Of a stretch of DNA of 61,361 nucleotides, positions 1 to 8,885 are shown in pieces. This DNA is from Flavobacteriaceae bacterium. Its GTDB lineage: Bacteria; Bacteroidota; Bacteroidia; Flavobacteriales; Flavobacteriaceae. The notes under the pieces were generated by a model. The model did not search any database and was not told the origin of the DNA. It saw only the letters and a program-made list of their open reading frames with translations. How positions within the stretch are numbered: position 1 is the stretch's first letter; every line of letters starts with the position of its first letter. The position numbers and the translations under genes were made by a program. Location of the stretch: assembly GCA_012959395.1 (NCBI GenBank), contig DUDG01000036.1, positions 2,059 to 63,419 of the forward strand, read 5' to 3'.

Positions 1-7
1 TATGTAG

Positions 8-80
<73 letters not shown>

Positions 81-148
81 ATGTGAGGGCGAATTTACAA
101 CTTTTTAATTTATATTGAAAAGTTATATTAATTATAATTTTACCGTCT

Positions 149-156
149 TACATTTG
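149..156 (+). promoter_or_regulatory. Possible Bacteroidetes -7 box (TACATTTG) for era
   Basis: TACATTTG matches the TANNTTTG consensus of Bacteroidetes housekeeping promoters. It ends 7 bp before the era ATG, so transcription would begin at or very near the start codon. No clear TTG at about -33 is visible, and short A/T-rich boxes arise by chance here, so confidence is modest. Confidence 0.4.
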
Positions 157-163
157 CAATTAA

Positions 164-1045
164 ATGCATAAGTCAGGTTTTATAAATATTATAGGAAATC
201 CTAATGTTGGAAAATCAACTCTTACTAATGCTTTAGTAGGTCAAAAACTTTCTATTATTACATCTAAGGCCCAAACCACTAGACATAGAATACTTGCCTT
301 AATAAATAATGACAATTATCAACTGGTTATTTCTGACACACCGGGTATTATAAAACCCGCACATAAACTTCATGAATCAATGATGGATTCAGTAAATATG
401 ACTTTAGAGGATGCAGATGTTCTTATTTATATGGTGGAATACAAGGACTACAACCTTAAAGATGCTCATTTATTTAATAAAATTAAAAACACTAAAACGC
501 CTTTAATTTTAATTATTAATAAAATAGATAATATTAATCAATCAAAATTGGAATCTGAAATTGATTATTGGAAAAATGAACTTTCGAATGCGGAAATATG
601 GCCAATATCAGCTAAAGAAATGTTTAATATAGATGAGCTTTTAAATAGAATAATAGAAATAGTTCCTGAAGGACCTGCTTATTTTCCTAAAGATCAATTA
701 ACCGATAAGCCAGAAAGATTTTTTGTAAATGAAATAATTAGAGAGAAAATATTACTTAACTATAAAAAGGAAATTCCTTATTCTGTGGAAGTAATCACGG
801 AGTCTTTTGATGAAGAACCACATATAATTAAAATCAGATCTATAATAATGGTTGAAAGAACAAGTCAAAAGGGTATTATTATTGGTCATAAGGGAGGGGC
901 TATTAAGATTGTAGGAACTCAAGCTCGTATTGATATGGAAGTGTTTTTTGATAAAAAGATATTTTTAGACCTTCAAGTAAAGGTTAATAAGAATTGGAGG
1001 TCAAGTGAGAAACAACTTAAAAGATTTGGATATAATCAAAAATGA
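164..1045 (+). CDS. era: GTPase Era
   Basis: Era is an essential GTPase that binds the 3' end of 16S rRNA and helps mature the 30S subunit. The 293-residue length is normal for the family. The N-terminal GTPase domain shows the P-loop GNPNVGKST at residues 11-19, the switch region QTTRH at 37-41, DTPG at 58-61 and NKID at 119-122. The C-terminal third is a KH-type RNA-binding domain with the GHKGG loop followed by the usual K-I-G-T pattern. The ATG at 164 gives the expected short N-terminus. It is followed 47 bp later by der on the same strand; the two could be co-transcribed, although a possible promoter box lies between them. Confidence 0.97.
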   Translation: MHKSGFINIIGNPNVGKSTLTNALVGQKLSIITSKAQTTRHRILALINNDNYQLVISDTPGIIKPAHKLHESMMDSVNMTLEDADVLIYMVEYKDYNLKDAHLFNKIKNTKTPLILIINKIDNINQSKLESEIDYWKNELSNAEIWPISAKEMFNIDELLNRIIEIVPEGPAYFPKDQLTDKPERFFVNEIIREKILLNYKKEIPYSVEVITESFDEEPHIIKIRSIIMVERTSQKGIIIGHKGGAIKIVGTQARIDMEVFFDKKIFLDLQVKVNKNWRSSEKQLKRFGYNQK

Positions 1046-1065
1046 TTTTATAACAGATAAAAGTT

Positions 1066-1073
1066 TAGATTTG
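1066..1073 (+). promoter_or_regulatory. Possible -7 box (TAGATTTG) for der
   Basis: TAGATTTG fits TANNTTTG and ends 19 bp upstream of the der start codon, inside the short era-der gap. The -33 element is weak (T-rich only). It may give der its own promoter besides read-through from era. Confidence 0.35.
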
Positions 1074-1092
1074 TACCCCTTTAATATATGAT

Positions 1093-2394
1093 ATGAGTTC
1101 TGTAGTAGCAATTGTAGGTCGTCCTAATGTTGGAAAATCAACACTTTTTAATCGGTTAATTCAAAAAAGAGAGGCGATAGTTGATTCTCAAAGTGGAGTA
1201 ACTAGAGATAGGCATTATGGTTTTTCTTATTGGAATGGTAAAGATTTTACTGTTATTGATACAGGTGGATATATGTTAGGAGGTAGTGATAATTTTGAAA
1301 AAGAAATAAATGATCAAGTGATGATCGCTATAGAGGAGTCAGATGTAATTATTTTTGTCGTTGATGTTGATGGCGGTCTTAATTCAATGGACAGTGAAAT
1401 AGCAAGACTTCTTCATAAATCTAATAAGGATGTGGTTCTTGCTGTAAATAAAGTCGATAACCATAAAAGGATATTAGAGACTAATGAGTTTCACAGTTTA
1501 GGTTTTAAAATATTTAATATTTCTGCTATTAGCGGTAGTGGAACAGGAGAATTATTAGATGAATTAGTTGGGTTTTTACCTGATGAAAGTACTATTATAA
1601 AAGAGGATGTTCCTGGTTTTGCTGTTGTTGGTAGGCCTAATTCTGGTAAATCTTCATTTATAAATGCTTTACTTGGTAACGAGAGATATGTGGTTAAGGA
1701 TGAAGCAGGAACCACTAGAGACAGTATAGATACTCATTTTAACAGATTTGGATTTGATTTTAAATTAATTGATACAGCAGGAATTAGAAAAAAATCAAAA
1801 ATCAGTGACGATGTAGAATTCTATTCTGTTGTTAGATCTATAAGGACGATTGAAAATTCAGATGTATGTTTGATTTTATTTGATGCTACTAGATCATTTG
1901 ATGCTCAGGTTGTAAATATTTTCTGGCTTGCTGCTAGAAATAATAAAGGAATAGTCATTTTAGTTAATAAATGGGATCTAGTTGATAAAAAAACCAATAC
2001 TATTAAATTAATTGAAGAACAAATAAGAAAAGAAATTGAACCATTTGTAGATATTCCTATAGTTTTTATTTCAAGTTTAACTAAACAAAGAATTTTTAAA
2101 GCTATAGAAACTGCTATGGTAGTTTATAAAAATAGAAAGACAAATATTGTTACTAGAAAATTTAATAAATCTATGCTGCCTGTTATTGAAAAGAATCCAC
2201 CGCCTGCATATAAAGGTAAATATGTTAAAATTAAATTTTGCACCCAATTACCTTCTTCATATCCGCAATTTGCTTTTTTTTGCAACTTACCTCAATATAT
2301 TAAAGATCCTTACAAAAGATATTTGGAAAATAAAATAAGAGAAATATATGATTTTAATGGAGTTCCAATTAATATATTTTTTAGAAAAAAATAA
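1093..2394 (+). CDS. der: Ribosome-associated GTPase Der (EngA)
   Basis: Der is the double GTPase needed for 50S subunit assembly. Two tandem GTPase domains are visible: the first P-loop GRPNVGKST at residues 9-17 with DTGG and NKVD, the second P-loop GRPNSGKSS at 180-188 with DTAG and NKWD. The C-terminal 80 residues form the KH-like domain and end in the family-typical NIFFRKK. The 433-residue length is normal. It follows era on the same strand. Nothing unusual was seen apart from strong A/T bias at third positions. Confidence 0.97.
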   Translation: MSSVVAIVGRPNVGKSTLFNRLIQKREAIVDSQSGVTRDRHYGFSYWNGKDFTVIDTGGYMLGGSDNFEKEINDQVMIAIEESDVIIFVVDVDGGLNSMDSEIARLLHKSNKDVVLAVNKVDNHKRILETNEFHSLGFKIFNISAISGSGTGELLDELVGFLPDESTIIKEDVPGFAVVGRPNSGKSSFINALLGNERYVVKDEAGTTRDSIDTHFNRFGFDFKLIDTAGIRKKSKISDDVEFYSVVRSIRTIENSDVCLILFDATRSFDAQVVNIFWLAARNNKGIVILVNKWDLVDKKTNTIKLIEEQIRKEIEPFVDIPIVFISSLTKQRIFKAIETAMVVYKNRKTNIVTRKFNKSMLPVIEKNPPPAYKGKYVKIKFCTQLPSSYPQFAFFCNLPQYIKDPYKRYLENKIREIYDFNGVPINIFFRKK

Positions 2395-2400
2395 ATTCAA

Positions 2401-2718
2401 TTAAAGCTCGTTTCTAATATTAATAAGAGCAGCTTTTACTTTTTCTAGCTTTTTAATAACCTTAAAATTTTTATTTAAGATTTTTAATTGCTCTTTTGCA
2501 CCTTCGAGAGTATATCCTTTTTCTTTTACTAAATGATGAATGGTTTGAAAATTTTCAATATCAATTGAAGAGTAACGTCTCGTTCCTTTACTATTTTTTT
2601 TTGGTTTAAGAATTTCAAATTCTTTTTCCCAAAATCTAATTAATGAAGTATTTACATTAAATGCTTCGGAGATTTCCCCGATACTATAATATAATTTTTC
2701 AGGAAGATTGACATGCAT
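2401..2718 (-). CDS. MerR-family transcriptional regulator
   Basis: A 105-residue protein consisting almost only of a MerR winged-helix DNA-binding domain: YSIGEISEAFNV near residues 11-22, then a recognition helix with RFWEKEF and the wing motif GTRRYSS. A short amphipathic helix follows. There is no effector-binding domain, and no cysteine-rich metal loop. Small MerR proteins of this kind are widespread in Bacteroidetes; their targets are not established to my knowledge. Its ATG overlaps the stop codon of the upstream M23 peptidase by one base (TAATG), so the two are translationally coupled and may act in the same envelope process. That functional link is inferred only from the coupling. 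Confidence 0.85.
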   Translation of the reverse strand: MHVNLPEKLYYSIGEISEAFNVNTSLIRFWEKEFEILKPKKNSKGTRRYSSIDIENFQTIHHLVKEKGYTLEGAKEQLKILNKNFKVIKKLEKVKAALINIRNEL

Positions 2719-3695
2719 TAATCTAGGGATTGATTTTCTTGATTAGCTATCTTTAATAATGCATCAAATTCATCAGGGGTTAAATTACCATAGTAAAAAT
2801 TAATTGGATTTATTCTTTTTTTGTCCTTTTGAACTTCATAATGAAGATGAGGGGCCTGAGATCTCCCAGTATTTCCAACATAACCAATAATATCTCCTTT
2901 TTTTACTTTTTGATTTCTTTTCACATTATATCCATTGAGGTGGGCGTATAAAGTTACGTATCCAAAGCCATGATCAATCCGTATATGTTTTCCATATCCA
3001 GAGGATCTTGAATCAGCTCTAATTACCTTACCATCACTTGCGGCATAAACTGGAGAGTTCTTAGGAGCTGTAAAGTCCATTCCCCAGTGTATTCTTCTAG
3101 ATTTGGTAAATGGGTCTGTTCTATTACCAAAACCTGAAGCCATTCTAGTTAAATCATTATTTTTTATTGGTTGAATAGAAGGAATAGCTGAAAGAAGTTT
3201 TTCTTTATCAGTAGCTAATCTTTCAATTTCATCCAAAGATTTAGACTGAATAACAATCTGCTTTGTTAAAATTTCTATTTTTTTAGTGGTTTCTATTACT
3301 AGTTTTGAGTTATCAAAACCTTCAAGATTTTCATATCGATTAATTCCACCAAAACCAGCTTTTCTAACCTCGCTAGGTATAGGATTGGTTTCAAATAAAA
3401 CTCTATATACATTATTATCTCTTTGTTCAATATCTTCAAGAACAATATTTAATTGATTGATTTTTTTATTTAACAAATCAAATTGAAATTTATAATTTGA
3501 TATTTCTCTAGCCTGAGAAAGTTCAGTAGGAGTATTAATTATTGAAGAATTAAGAAGAACTAATAGACTTATTATGCCAAAAAATATTGAAGCAGATAAA
3601 AATGCTAAAATATTTCTTAATTGAGTTCCCTTAGTCTTCTCAATTTTTCTATAAGAAAGAGTTTTATGATCGTAATAATACTTGGTCTTAAACAT
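2718..3695 (-). CDS. M23-family metallopeptidase (membrane-anchored, LytM-like)
   Basis: Predicted peptidoglycan endopeptidase of the M23/LytM family acting in the periplasm. A single transmembrane segment lies near residues 30-50, followed by a coiled-coil stretch and the C-terminal M23 domain. The zinc ligands are all visible: His203 and Asp207 in HWGMD, and His285 in HLHYE; the catalytic His252 sits in LYAHL. The 325-residue length and the layout (anchor, coiled coil, LytM) resemble flavobacterial cell-wall hydrolases that work in growth or division. The enzyme looks catalytically intact. It is the first gene of a coupled pair with the MerR regulator. Confidence 0.92.
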   Translation of the reverse strand: MFKTKYYYDHKTLSYRKIEKTKGTQLRNILAFLSASIFFGIISLLVLLNSSIINTPTELSQAREISNYKFQFDLLNKKINQLNIVLEDIEQRDNNVYRVLFETNPIPSEVRKAGFGGINRYENLEGFDNSKLVIETTKKIEILTKQIVIQSKSLDEIERLATDKEKLLSAIPSIQPIKNNDLTRMASGFGNRTDPFTKSRRIHWGMDFTAPKNSPVYAASDGKVIRADSRSSGYGKHIRIDHGFGYVTLYAHLNGYNVKRNQKVKKGDIIGYVGNTGRSQAPHLHYEVQKDKKRINPINFYYGNLTPDEFDALLKIANQENQSLD

Positions 3696-3804
3696 TAACT
3701 AAAATATACTATTTTTACTGATGATTTATAATCTGTTTATTTAATAAAATTTAAGTAAAGATATAAAATTGTTTTTTTTAATATCAATTAATCATTAACA
3801 CTTA

Positions 3805-6420
3805 ATGAATTCGAATCTTATACGTTCAGAATTTTTAAATTTTTTCAAAAACAAAAATCATAAGATCGTTGAATCTGCTCCTATGGTTATAAAAAATGAT
3901 CCCACATTAATGTTTACTAATGCAGGAATGAATCAGTTTAAAGATAACTTTCTTGGAAATAGAGTTAGTAATGATAAAAGAGTTGTTGACACTCAGAAGT
4001 GTTTAAGAGTTTCGGGTAAACATAATGATTTGGAAGAGGTAGGTATAGATACTTATCATCACACTATGTTTGAAATGTTGGGGAATTGGAGTTTTGGAGA
4101 TTACTTTAAAAAAGAAGCAATTAGTTGGGCTTGGGAGTTATTAACAGAAGTTTATAAAATAGATAATGATTCACTTTATATAACTGTTTTTCAAGGTTCA
4201 AAAGAAGATAATACTCTAATAGATCAAGAGACTTATGATATTTGGAGTAAAATTGTTGAAAAGGATAAGATTATTTTAGGTAACAAAGAAGATAATTTTT
4301 GGGAAATGGGAGATAATGGACCTTGTGGCCCTTGTTCAGAAATACATGTAGATATTAGATCTAAAAAGGATAAGGCTTTAGTTTCTGGGAAAGATTTAAT
4401 TAATAAGGATCATCCTGAAGTTATTGAAATTTGGAATTTAGTTTTTATACAATTTAACAGAAAAATAGATGGTTCTTTAGAAAATCTTCCTTTAAAACAT
4501 ATTGATACTGGAATGGGTTTTGAGAGATTATGTATGGTTTTACAAGGCGTTAAGTCAAGCTACGATACGGATGTTTTTAGTCCTTTAATAAAGGAACTCG
4601 AAATAATAACTGATTTTAAATATGGCTCAAATGAAAAAATTGATATTGCTATTAGGGTAATAGTTGATCATTTAAGAGCAGTTGCTTTTTCAATTGCAGA
4701 TGGTCAATTACCATCAAATACTGGAGCTGGATATGTCATTAGAAGGATTTTAAGAAGAGGAGTCAGGTATGGATATACATTTTTGAACCAGAAGACACCA
4801 TTTATATATAAACTAGTAAAAATCTTATCTGCTCAATTTTCAACTGCATTCCCAGAAATTAAAGGCCAAATTGAAATTATAGAAAACGTTATTGAAGCAG
4901 AAGAATCATCATTTTTAAGAACTTTAGAAAAAGGTATTTTAAAACTGAATGAAATAATATTAACTAGTAGTAATAAAATAGTTTCAGGATCTGATGCTTT
5001 CGAACTGTATGATACATTTGGTTTTCCTATAGATTTAACAGCTCTTATTTTAAGAGAAAATGAAATGAATTTTGACTTAGTAGAGTTTGATTCTCTTATG
5101 AAAATTCAAAAAAATAGATCAAGATTTTCCTCAAACACTTCAAATGAAGAATGGATTAAACTATTAGATTCTGACCAAACGAAATTTGTTGGATACGATG
5201 AACTTAGCTCTGTAGCTAGACTTGTTAGATATCGAAAATCTATTTCTAAAAAGGGGCATAGTGTCTTTCAATTAGTATTTGATAAAACTCCTTTTTATGC
5301 ACAGGGTGGAGGTCAGGTTGGAGATATAGGTATACTTGAGTCTTTTGAAAAAGAAAAAATTAGTATTAGTAATACAATTACAGAAAATGATACTGTTATT
5401 CATATTGTCGACATACTTCCGCGAAATCTGAATTCTAGCTTTAATTTAATGGTGGATAATAAAAGTAGATTATCTAGCTCTAGTAATCATACTGCCACTC
5501 ATTTACTTCATGAAGCTTTAAGATTCGTTTTAGGAACTCATGTTCAACAAAAAGGATCTATGGTATCAGACAAGTATTTAAGATTTGATTTTTCACATTT
5601 TTCTAAATTAAGTGAACAGGATATTGATCAAATTCAGGTTTTTGTAAATCAAAAAATAATAGATCAATTACCTATTGAAGAAAATAGATCTGCTATATAC
5701 AAAGACTGTATTGATCAGGGAGTTATTGCACTTTTTGGAGAGAAATATGGCGAAACCGTTAGGTTAGTGAAGTTTGGAAATTCTCATGAATTATGTGGTG
5801 GAACACATGTATCTAATACAAGTCAAATAAGAGCTTTTATCATAACTTCTGAATCTGCAATATCTACAGGAATTAGAAGAATTGAAGCAATAAGCGGATC
5901 TGAAGCTATTAGTTTTTTAATCAATCAATCTAAGACATTAAAAAAAGTTAATTCTCTTTTATCAAATGATAAAGATCCTTTAGAAGCTATTAATAAAATT
6001 AAAAATCAAAGTATAGCAGTTCATAAAAAATTAGAAAAGACTAATAATGAATTATCTAGTTTTTACTTAAAAGAGCTTAAATTAAAAGCTGAACTAATAG
6101 AAGGTGTTAACTTTTGTAAGTATGAACTTTCATGTGAGCCTAGTTTGCTAAAGAGTTTAGCATTTAATACAGGAAAAGAGATAGATGATTTGTTTTTAGT
6201 TTTAACAACTAAGTTTGATGGAAAAGCTTATGTAGTTTGTTATATATCAAAAAATTTAGTGGAATCTAAACAATTAAATGCAAATTTAATTGTTAAAAAA
6301 CTAGGGAAACATATAGAAGGTTCTGGCGGTGGTCAACCATTCTTTGCCTCTGCAAGTGGAAACAATATTAATGGAATTAGTAAAATTTTAAAAGAAGCAA
6401 ATTCTTTTTTAAAAACTTAA
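3805..6420 (+). CDS. alaS: Alanine--tRNA ligase
   Basis: Class II synthetase that charges tRNA-Ala and edits mischarged Ser/Gly-tRNA. The N-terminal catalytic core carries the conserved RVSGKHNDLEEVG and HHTMFEMLGN blocks. The editing domain has the zinc ligands His562 and His566 in HTATH and Cys664/His668 in CGGTH. The C-terminal DHHA1/oligomerisation region ends with the GSGGGQP motif. The 871-residue length is standard. It converges with the DUF4136 lipoprotein gene, whose stop overlaps the alaS stop by 4 bp, leaving no room for a conventional terminator between them. Confidence 0.97.
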   Translation: MNSNLIRSEFLNFFKNKNHKIVESAPMVIKNDPTLMFTNAGMNQFKDNFLGNRVSNDKRVVDTQKCLRVSGKHNDLEEVGIDTYHHTMFEMLGNWSFGDYFKKEAISWAWELLTEVYKIDNDSLYITVFQGSKEDNTLIDQETYDIWSKIVEKDKIILGNKEDNFWEMGDNGPCGPCSEIHVDIRSKKDKALVSGKDLINKDHPEVIEIWNLVFIQFNRKIDGSLENLPLKHIDTGMGFERLCMVLQGVKSSYDTDVFSPLIKELEIITDFKYGSNEKIDIAIRVIVDHLRAVAFSIADGQLPSNTGAGYVIRRILRRGVRYGYTFLNQKTPFIYKLVKILSAQFSTAFPEIKGQIEIIENVIEAEESSFLRTLEKGILKLNEIILTSSNKIVSGSDAFELYDTFGFPIDLTALILRENEMNFDLVEFDSLMKIQKNRSRFSSNTSNEEWIKLLDSDQTKFVGYDELSSVARLVRYRKSISKKGHSVFQLVFDKTPFYAQGGGQVGDIGILESFEKEKISISNTITENDTVIHIVDILPRNLNSSFNLMVDNKSRLSSSSNHTATHLLHEALRFVLGTHVQQKGSMVSDKYLRFDFSHFSKLSEQDIDQIQVFVNQKIIDQLPIEENRSAIYKDCIDQGVIALFGEKYGETVRLVKFGNSHELCGGTHVSNTSQIRAFIITSESAISTGIRRIEAISGSEAISFLINQSKTLKKVNSLLSNDKDPLEAINKIKNQSIAVHKKLEKTNNELSSFYLKELKLKAELIEGVNFCKYELSCEPSLLKSLAFNTGKEIDDLFLVLTTKFDGKAYVVCYISKNLVESKQLNANLIVKKLGKHIEGSGGGQPFFASASGNNINGISKILKEANSFLKT

Positions 6421-6959
6421 TTCTCTACAATTGTTGGAGGGTATACATCCAGAATTTTATTAACAAAATTCTCAATCAATTCATCTCTATTAGTTTTATT
6501 AGAAGACAAAACTCCCATTCCTTTTCCTTGCCATATTAATTGCTTTGATTTAGTATCAATAAGATCTATATATAATGCTCCTTCAGAAGTGGTGTAAGCC
6601 ACCCTACTATGGCTTCTACCGTAATACGGATACCATCCAGTGTAGTATGGGCTATAAAATGAATTGTCTATATAAATATTTTCGGAAGATTTAGTTGATA
6701 TATTAATTAATAAATCAGGCTTTTCATTTATAGACATTCCCTTATTTGTAAGTGATTTTTTTATTGATTTTAAAATTCTTTTTTTATCAATATCAGAAAT
6801 TTCTACCTTGTCAATACCTGTTTTATAGAAGGCATAAGTTTTGTAGTTAGTGAAATCAACTTCTGAGTCATAATCTGCAGCAACTTTTATTGTTCCACAA
6901 CTATTAAAAATTAAGATTAAAGAAAATGACAATAAAATGTTGAAGTAGAATTTTTTCAT
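6417..6959 (-). CDS. DUF4136 lipoprotein
   Basis: A 180-residue predicted lipoprotein. The signal peptide ends in FNSC, with Cys21 as the likely lipidated residue. The mature part begins with the DUF4136 signature, in which a DYD...FTNYKTYAFY stretch precedes alternating strands, and has the ending typical of the family (a KQLIWQG motif and an amphipathic C-terminal helix). DUF4136 proteins are common in Bacteroidetes envelopes; their function is unknown. A tyrosine-rich segment near residues 100-115 (YSPYYTGWYPYYG) is likely an exposed loop. It is convergent with alaS and appears monocistronic. Confidence 0.85.
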   Translation of the reverse strand: MKKFYFNILLSFSLILIFNSCGTIKVAADYDSEVDFTNYKTYAFYKTGIDKVEISDIDKKRILKSIKKSLTNKGMSINEKPDLLINISTKSSENIYIDNSFYSPYYTGWYPYYGRSHSRVAYTTSEGALYIDLIDTKSKQLIWQGKGMGVLSSNKTNRDELIENFVNKILDVYPPTIVEN

Positions 6960-7037
6960 AATTAATTGTTTTAAATAAAATAATCAAAAAGTGTGCCTAA
7001 AATTTATTTAAAGTTATACTATCTTTAAATGACTATC

Positions 7038-7045
7038 TATTTTTG
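7038..7045 (+). promoter_or_regulatory. Possible -7 box (TATTTTTG)
   Basis: TATTTTTG fits TANNTTTG and ends 22 bp before the ATG of the D-cysteine desulfhydrase-like gene. No convincing -33 element is seen. Confidence 0.3.
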
Positions 7046-7067
7046 TAAATATATTTCTTTTTTATAA

Positions 7068-7988
7068 ATGTCTTTTTTTAAAAATATTCAATCTGTAAAT
7101 CAGCAAATTATGTTGCCGATATTTAATGAAAATAATTTTAAATTTTATATTAAAAGAGAAGATCAAATTCATCCAACAGTTTCTGGAAATAAGTTTAGAA
7201 AATTAAAGTATAATATTAAAAAAGCTAAAGAAATGAATAAGCAAGAAATATTGACTTTTGGTGGAGCTCATTCAAATCATTTATTAGCTACAGCTTTTAT
7301 TGGAAAAATAGAAGGATTGAAAACTTACGGGATAATTAGAGGGGAGGAATTAAAAAAATTAAATTATAACTCAACACTAAAAAAATGTAATGAATTAGGA
7401 ATGAAATTTATTTTTATTTCAAGAGATGATTATAGAAAAAGAAACGAATTAGATTATATCAAGTCAATTAGTGATTTATATACTAGTGCTTATATTATAC
7501 CAGAAGGGGGAACTAACGAGTTGGGTGTATTAGGTTGTCAAGAAATCTTAAGTTCAGAAGATTCATTTTTTGATGTTATTTGTTGCCCTGTAGGATCTGG
7601 CGGTACAATTTCAGGAATAATTAATTCAAGTAATGATAGTCATAAAATAATAGGTTTTTCTGCTTTAAAAGGGAGTGGAATAAAAAATGTAATTAGTAAA
7701 TTTGTAAAGAAATCAAACTGGGAAATATATGATGATGATTTTTTCGGAGGTTATTCGAAAATTGACAATAAATTGGTTGATTTTATAAATAACTTTTTTG
7801 AAATGACAGGATTAATGTTAGATCCTATATATAATTCTAAGATGTTATTTAAAATTATTAATCTTATAGAGAATAAAAAATGGGAATTCGGAAAAAAAAT
7901 TTTAATTATTAACACTGGAGGATTACAATCTATAAAAGAAATAAATATTAAGTTAAAGAGAAAAGGATGTTCAATAATAAAGCAATAA
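7068..7988 (+). CDS. D-cysteine desulfhydrase / ACC deaminase-family PLP enzyme
   Basis: Fold-type II PLP enzyme of the 1-aminocyclopropane-1-carboxylate deaminase / D-cysteine desulfhydrase family. Residues 39-46 read SGNKFRKL; Lys42 corresponds to the PLP lysine (Lys45 is the second conserved lysine). The GGAHSNHLLA block supplies the substrate/phosphate-side serine, and PVGSGGTISG is the glycine loop that holds the PLP phosphate. The 306-residue length is slightly short but complete. In the family these enzymes release ammonia plus a 2-oxo acid; which substrate is used here cannot be told from sequence. The 3' end overlaps the next gene by 22 bp, so the two are one transcription unit. Confidence 0.85.
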   Translation: MSFFKNIQSVNQQIMLPIFNENNFKFYIKREDQIHPTVSGNKFRKLKYNIKKAKEMNKQEILTFGGAHSNHLLATAFIGKIEGLKTYGIIRGEELKKLNYNSTLKKCNELGMKFIFISRDDYRKRNELDYIKSISDLYTSAYIIPEGGTNELGVLGCQEILSSEDSFFDVICCPVGSGGTISGIINSSNDSHKIIGFSALKGSGIKNVISKFVKKSNWEIYDDDFFGGYSKIDNKLVDFINNFFEMTGLMLDPIYNSKMLFKIINLIENKKWEFGKKILIINTGGLQSIKEINIKLKRKGCSIIKQ

Positions 7989-8770
7989 TATTTTTTTGTT
8001 TATTTTTTTTAAGTTCATGTGGGACTAAAAAAGTTTCTTATAGAGACAATAGTCCAAAAAAAATTGAAAATAAATCTAAAAAATCTGTTAATCGTTTTTT
8101 TAACACAATGACAAATGAGCAAAGAACTCATTGGTATGTGAATACATATTCTAAAACTGCTATAAATGAAATGAAAAAATTTGGAATTCCAGCGAGCATA
8201 ATTATGGCTCAAGGAATTTTAGAATCAAACTCAGGCAAGGGTGGCTTAGCTATGAAGTCAAATAATCACTTTGGAATAAAATGTCATAAAAATTGGAAGG
8301 GTAAAAAAGTTTATCATGATGATGATAAAAAAGGAGAATGTTTTAGAAAATATAGAAATCCAGAAATGTCCTATCGTGATCATTCAGTTTTTTTAGAATC
8401 TAGGGATCGATATAATTTTTTATTTAAATTAAAAAAAGATAATTATATAAAATGGGCTAATGGATTAAAAAAAGCTGGTTATGCAACTGACCCAGGTTAT
8501 GCCAATAAATTAATTTCAATTATAGAAAGATATGAACTCTGGAAATTGGATGGATCCAAAAAACCACTAAATAAATCTAAAGAAAAAAGAATTTCTAAAA
8601 AAGAATCCAAAAGTTTAGAAAAGGAAGATGAGAATCATATAGTTAAAAAAGGAGACACTTTGTTTTCAATTTCAAAAAAACACAATATTAGTATCTCTGA
8701 TTTAATTAAAATAAATAAGCTAAAAGATAATGAGATAAGTATAGGTCAAAGGCTAAAAACAAAAAATTAA
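7967..8770 (+). CDS. LysM glucosaminidase lipoprotein (GH73-type)
   Basis: Predicted peptidoglycan hydrolase. A lipoprotein signal ends at LSSC (Cys18). The middle domain (about residues 50-190) has the GH73/FlgJ-type glucosaminidase signature, with AQGILESNSG carrying the likely catalytic Glu and NNHFGIKC after it. A lysine-rich linker leads to one C-terminal LysM repeat from about residue 221 (VKKGDTLFSISKKHNIS...), which binds glycan. It would act from the inner face of the outer membrane on the sacculus. The ATG lies inside the end of the preceding PLP enzyme gene, 22 bp before that gene's stop, which suggests translational coupling of two otherwise unrelated functions. Confidence 0.88.
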   Translation: MFNNKAIIFFCLFFLSSCGTKKVSYRDNSPKKIENKSKKSVNRFFNTMTNEQRTHWYVNTYSKTAINEMKKFGIPASIIMAQGILESNSGKGGLAMKSNNHFGIKCHKNWKGKKVYHDDDKKGECFRKYRNPEMSYRDHSVFLESRDRYNFLFKLKKDNYIKWANGLKKAGYATDPGYANKLISIIERYELWKLDGSKKPLNKSKEKRISKKESKSLEKEDENHIVKKGDTLFSISKKHNISISDLIKINKLKDNEISIGQRLKTKN

Positions 8771-8885
8771 AATGCTGTATAAAAGAGCTGCTGAATCCTT
8801 TATAAAAGCTAACTCCTGTAACAAAATCATCCTGTCGATTTTGATATAAAATGATTATATCTTCTATAAGAGTTGTCGAAATCGT
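8771..8885 (-). other. Intergenic stretch with a possible outer-membrane-protein gene relic
   Basis: This gap lies between the convergent glucosaminidase and metalloprotease genes. Read on the minus strand, in frame past the protease stop codon, it stays open and gives a barrel-like sequence with two blocks: YQNRQDDFVTG and YKGFSSSFIQHF. The frame then runs into the neighbouring gene without a stop; one extra T in the T-run would create CAT TTT TAA after the last Phe. This could be the eroded 3' end of an outer-membrane protein gene, or chance. There is no start codon or signal and no clear terminator. Confidence 0.3.
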
